The notes under the pieces: model-generated
What the model was told of the DNA's origin: nothing
The model's database searches: none
The model's input: the letters and a program-made list of their open reading frames with translations, nothing else
Translations under genes and position numbers: made by a program
From: JBIOWF01 sp044868295
GTDB lineage: Bacteria; Actinomycetota; Actinomycetes; Streptosporangiales; Streptosporangiaceae
Reading direction: 5' to 3'
Assembly: GCA_044868295.1 (NCBI GenBank)
Contig: JBIOWF010000048.1
Location: 1 to 7,456 of the forward strand
Length of the DNA stretch: 7,456 bases
Shown: positions 5,917-7,456 of the stretch, one piece after another
How the letters are laid out: every line of letters starts with the position of its first letter
Numbering within the stretch: the first letter of the stretch is position 1

Positions 5917-6261
5917 ATGGGCGAGCGTGCACTTCGCGGTACCCGACTCGGTGCGACGAGCTACGAGAACGACCGCAACACCGATCTGGCCCCGCGCCAG
6001 GAGGTGTCCTACACCTGCCCCAAGGGCCATCGCACCACCGTGCCGCTTGCCGCCGAGGCCGAGATTCCGGCGGGCTGGGAGTGCCGCAGCTGCGGCGCGC
6101 CCGCCCTGCGGGTGGACGCGGAGCAGCCGCAGCAGAAGAAGGCGAAGCCGCCCCGGACACACTGGGACATGCTCCTGGAGCGGCGTTCGATCGAGGACCT
6201 CGAAGAGGTGCTCAACGAGCGACTCGCGGTGCTCCGGGCTCAACGGCGCAAGAGCGCGTAA
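5917..6261 (+). CDS. rbpA: RNA polymerase-binding protein RbpA
   Basis: A 114-residue protein with the full RbpA pattern. RbpA binds RNA polymerase and the principal sigma factor, stabilises the open complex, and affects transcription at low rifampicin and under stress. The N-terminal tail MGERALRGTRLGATSYE is near invariant in the family. The zinc-type core has C34, H38, C56 and C59 (YTCPKGH...WECRSC). The basic linker KKAKPPR at 74-80 contacts DNA in known structures. The sigma-interaction helix region is THWDMLLERRSIEDLEEVLNERLAVLR (81-107). The length fits actinobacterial RbpA (about 110-125). A SigR-type promoter lies upstream and a strong intrinsic terminator directly downstream, so it is probably expressed as a single-gene unit. 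Confidence 0.97.
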   Translation: MGERALRGTRLGATSYENDRNTDLAPRQEVSYTCPKGHRTTVPLAAEAEIPAGWECRSCGAPALRVDAEQPQQKKAKPPRTHWDMLLERRSIEDLEEVLNERLAVLRAQRRKSA

Positions 6262-6269
6262 AGACAGGT

Positions 6270-6304
6270 ACGGCGACGCCCCCTCCGGGGGGCGTCGCCG
6301 TTTT
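6270..6304 (+). terminator. Rho-independent terminator after rbpA
   Basis: A perfect 14-bp stem pairs 6270-6283 with 6288-6301 around a TCCG tetraloop (6284-6287) and is followed by TTTT (6301-6304). It starts 9 bases after the rbpA stop. The reverse direction lacks a clean T run, so it mainly terminates the plus strand. Confidence 0.93.
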
Positions 6305-6339
6305 CATGCCGTCTCCCGCAGCCGCCTCGCCGTTCTCTC

Positions 6340-6446
6340 GGGTCTCTGGGTCTCTAGCGCCGATCAGCCGTGGGGACGGTCAGCGCGGTCGCGTCGGAGA
6401 CCTGCCGCCGATCCTCGTCATTCTCCCGGTCTCTCGGGCCGAGAGA
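6340..6446. repeat. GGGTCTCT duplication and 17-bp palindrome between rbpA and fxsA
   Basis: GGGTCTCT occurs twice in immediate tandem (6340-6347, 6348-6355). About 75 bases on, TCTCTCGG-G-CCGAGAGA (6430-6446) is a perfect inverted repeat with 8-bp arms, itself preceded by CCCGG. The 184 bases between the rbpA terminator and the fxsA stop hold no credible gene. The palindrome lies 43 bases beyond the end of fxsA and might act as its transcript end on the minus strand or as a protein-binding site. No T run supports a standard terminator. Confidence 0.5.
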
Positions 6447-6488
6447 GCGCGGCGGTGCGCGGGCGGCGAGTGCCCCGCGCGTCGCGTG

Positions 6489-6971
6489 TCAGCCGCGGGG
6501 CCGATCGTCGTCGATCACTTCGCCGCGCAGCACCTGGCCGCTGTCAGCCCGCGGGTCGCGGGCCCGGTCGAACAGCGGGCCGTACGGCGAGCGGGCCGCC
6601 ATCACCTTCACCCGGCGGCTGAAGAACCACGCCAGGCCGCGCCGGGCGACCGGCCGCGTGAGCGGGAGGATGAGGAAGAACCCGAGAAGGTCGGTGATGA
6701 AGCCGGGGGTCAGCAGCAGCGCGCCACCGGCCACGACCATCGCCCCGTCGGCCAGCTCCCGATCCGGCATGCGTCCGGACTGGATGGCGCTCTGCAGCGC
6801 CGCCCAGGCCCGTCTGCCCTCGCGGCGCACCAGCCAGGCGCCGAGCAGGCTGTCCGCGATCAGCAGCCCGACCGTCTGCCAGCCGCCGATCACCTGCCCG
6901 ACCTGGATCAGCAGCCAGATCTCCAGGACCGGGACGACCAGGAAAGCAAGAAAAAGTCCAACGCGCAGCAT
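6489..6971 (-). CDS. fxsA: FxsA family membrane protein
   Basis: A 160-residue membrane protein. The start is ATG at 6971-6969, behind GGAGG (6981-6977) with 5 bases between. In-frame upstream codons to 7028 add only 19 low-quality residues. The sequence MLRVGLFLAFLVVPVLEIWLLIQVGQVIGG (TM1), LLIADSLLGAWLVRREG (TM2), MVVAGGALLLTPGFITDLLGFFLILPLTR (hydrophobic region with the family motif LTPGFITDxxG) and the following arginine-rich stretch match FxsA. Escherichia coli FxsA sequesters the phage T7 exclusion protein PifA of the F plasmid, but the role in actinobacteria is unknown. The tail (residues about 130-160) is charged and probably cytosolic. The gene converges on rbpA. The UvrA-like gene lies upstream on the same strand, 271 bases away. 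Confidence 0.92.
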   Translation of the reverse strand: MLRVGLFLAFLVVPVLEIWLLIQVGQVIGGWQTVGLLIADSLLGAWLVRREGRRAWAALQSAIQSGRMPDRELADGAMVVAGGALLLTPGFITDLLGFFLILPLTRPVARRGLAWFFSRRVKVMAARSPYGPLFDRARDPRADSGQVLRGEVIDDDRPRG

Positions 6972-7046
6972 CACGACCTCCGCTATGAGCAACGCCCCTA
7001 CCCGCCCGCGCGTTCCGCTATCGCTCACGGCGTATCCACGTGGGCT

Positions 7047-7070
7047 TGACCCGGCACCATCGGCGGGTCA
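7047..7070. promoter_or_regulatory. Inverted repeat upstream of fxsA, possible operator
   Basis: TGACCCG (7047-7053) and CGGGTCA (7064-7070) form a perfect 7-bp inverted repeat with a 10-base spacer, about 75-100 bp upstream of the fxsA start. It could bind a dimeric regulator or form a small hairpin. No matching promoter hexamers were identified. The rest of the 271-bp gap (6972-7242) shows no gene. Confidence 0.35.
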
Positions 7071-7242
7071 CCCATGGCCTTGCGCGTCACGCGGGCGCGT
7101 GCACGGGTTCCGATCCGCGTCCGTCCTGCGGGAACACCTCCCGCTCCAGGACCTCTCGCGAACGATCTTTGTCGGACGCCGGGTGGGACGAGCCGAGACA
7201 GATGAGAGAACTCGTCGCACTCGGTGTCCCCGGGGGCCTCGG

Positions 7243-7456
<214 letters not shown>

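Noticed and set aside
5834..6622. Plus-strand frame overlapping rbpA and running into the intergenic region
   Set aside because: Arginine-serine-rich translation, crosses the rbpA terminator and overlaps a certain gene in another frame.

Overview
The window is a high-GC actinobacterial chromosome segment. The gene set (an RbpA-type RNA polymerase-binding protein behind a SigR-type promoter, DUF58 plus VWA proteins, a UMF1-type transporter, FxsA, a UvrA-like ATPase) and the GC-rich third codon positions point to Actinomycetia. I guess Streptosporangiales (Nonomuraea, Streptosporangium or Microbispora relatives) from the general look of the repeats and proteins, but this cannot be proven from 7.4 kb.

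Layout, left to right. Bases 1-215 hold three tandem 66/65-bp repeats plus a partial fourth that ends on the start codon of a DUF58 gene (211-1128). This gene overlaps by 4 bp a BatA-like membrane VWA protein (1125-2072). The pair normally follows a MoxR ATPase, which would lie left of the window. A short gap (2073-2150) with four DnaA-box-like 9-mers leads into an RsmC-like methyltransferase (2151-2744), which overlaps by 4 bp a SpoU/TrmH RNA methyltransferase (2741-3307). A 220-bp spacer holds a 12-bp direct repeat and a 3 x 25-bp tandem repeat, whose last copy carries the start of a glycerophosphodiester phosphodiesterase (3531-4322). Next come a UMF1-type MFS transporter (4437-5792) and, behind a near-ideal SigR promoter, rbpA (5917-6261), closed by a 14-bp perfect hairpin terminator. 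On the minus strand, fxsA (6489-6971) converges on rbpA, and the 3' end of a UvrA-like ABC ATPase gene (7243-7456) runs off the right edge.

Most of the genes are ordinary actinobacterial core genes. The unusual part is that two unrelated genes in the same window (DUF58 and the phosphodiesterase) both start inside tandem repeats that duplicate the whole translation start region. The two repeat families differ in length (66 and 25 bp) and in most of their sequence, but share the core GCGA(A)CCAATGA, with the functional ATG in the same place. In both arrays the extra start codons open short reading frames that stop at or within a few bases of the true start. This looks like a start-codon-associated repeat system that could tune translation or vary copy number. 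It is the observation here most worth following up.
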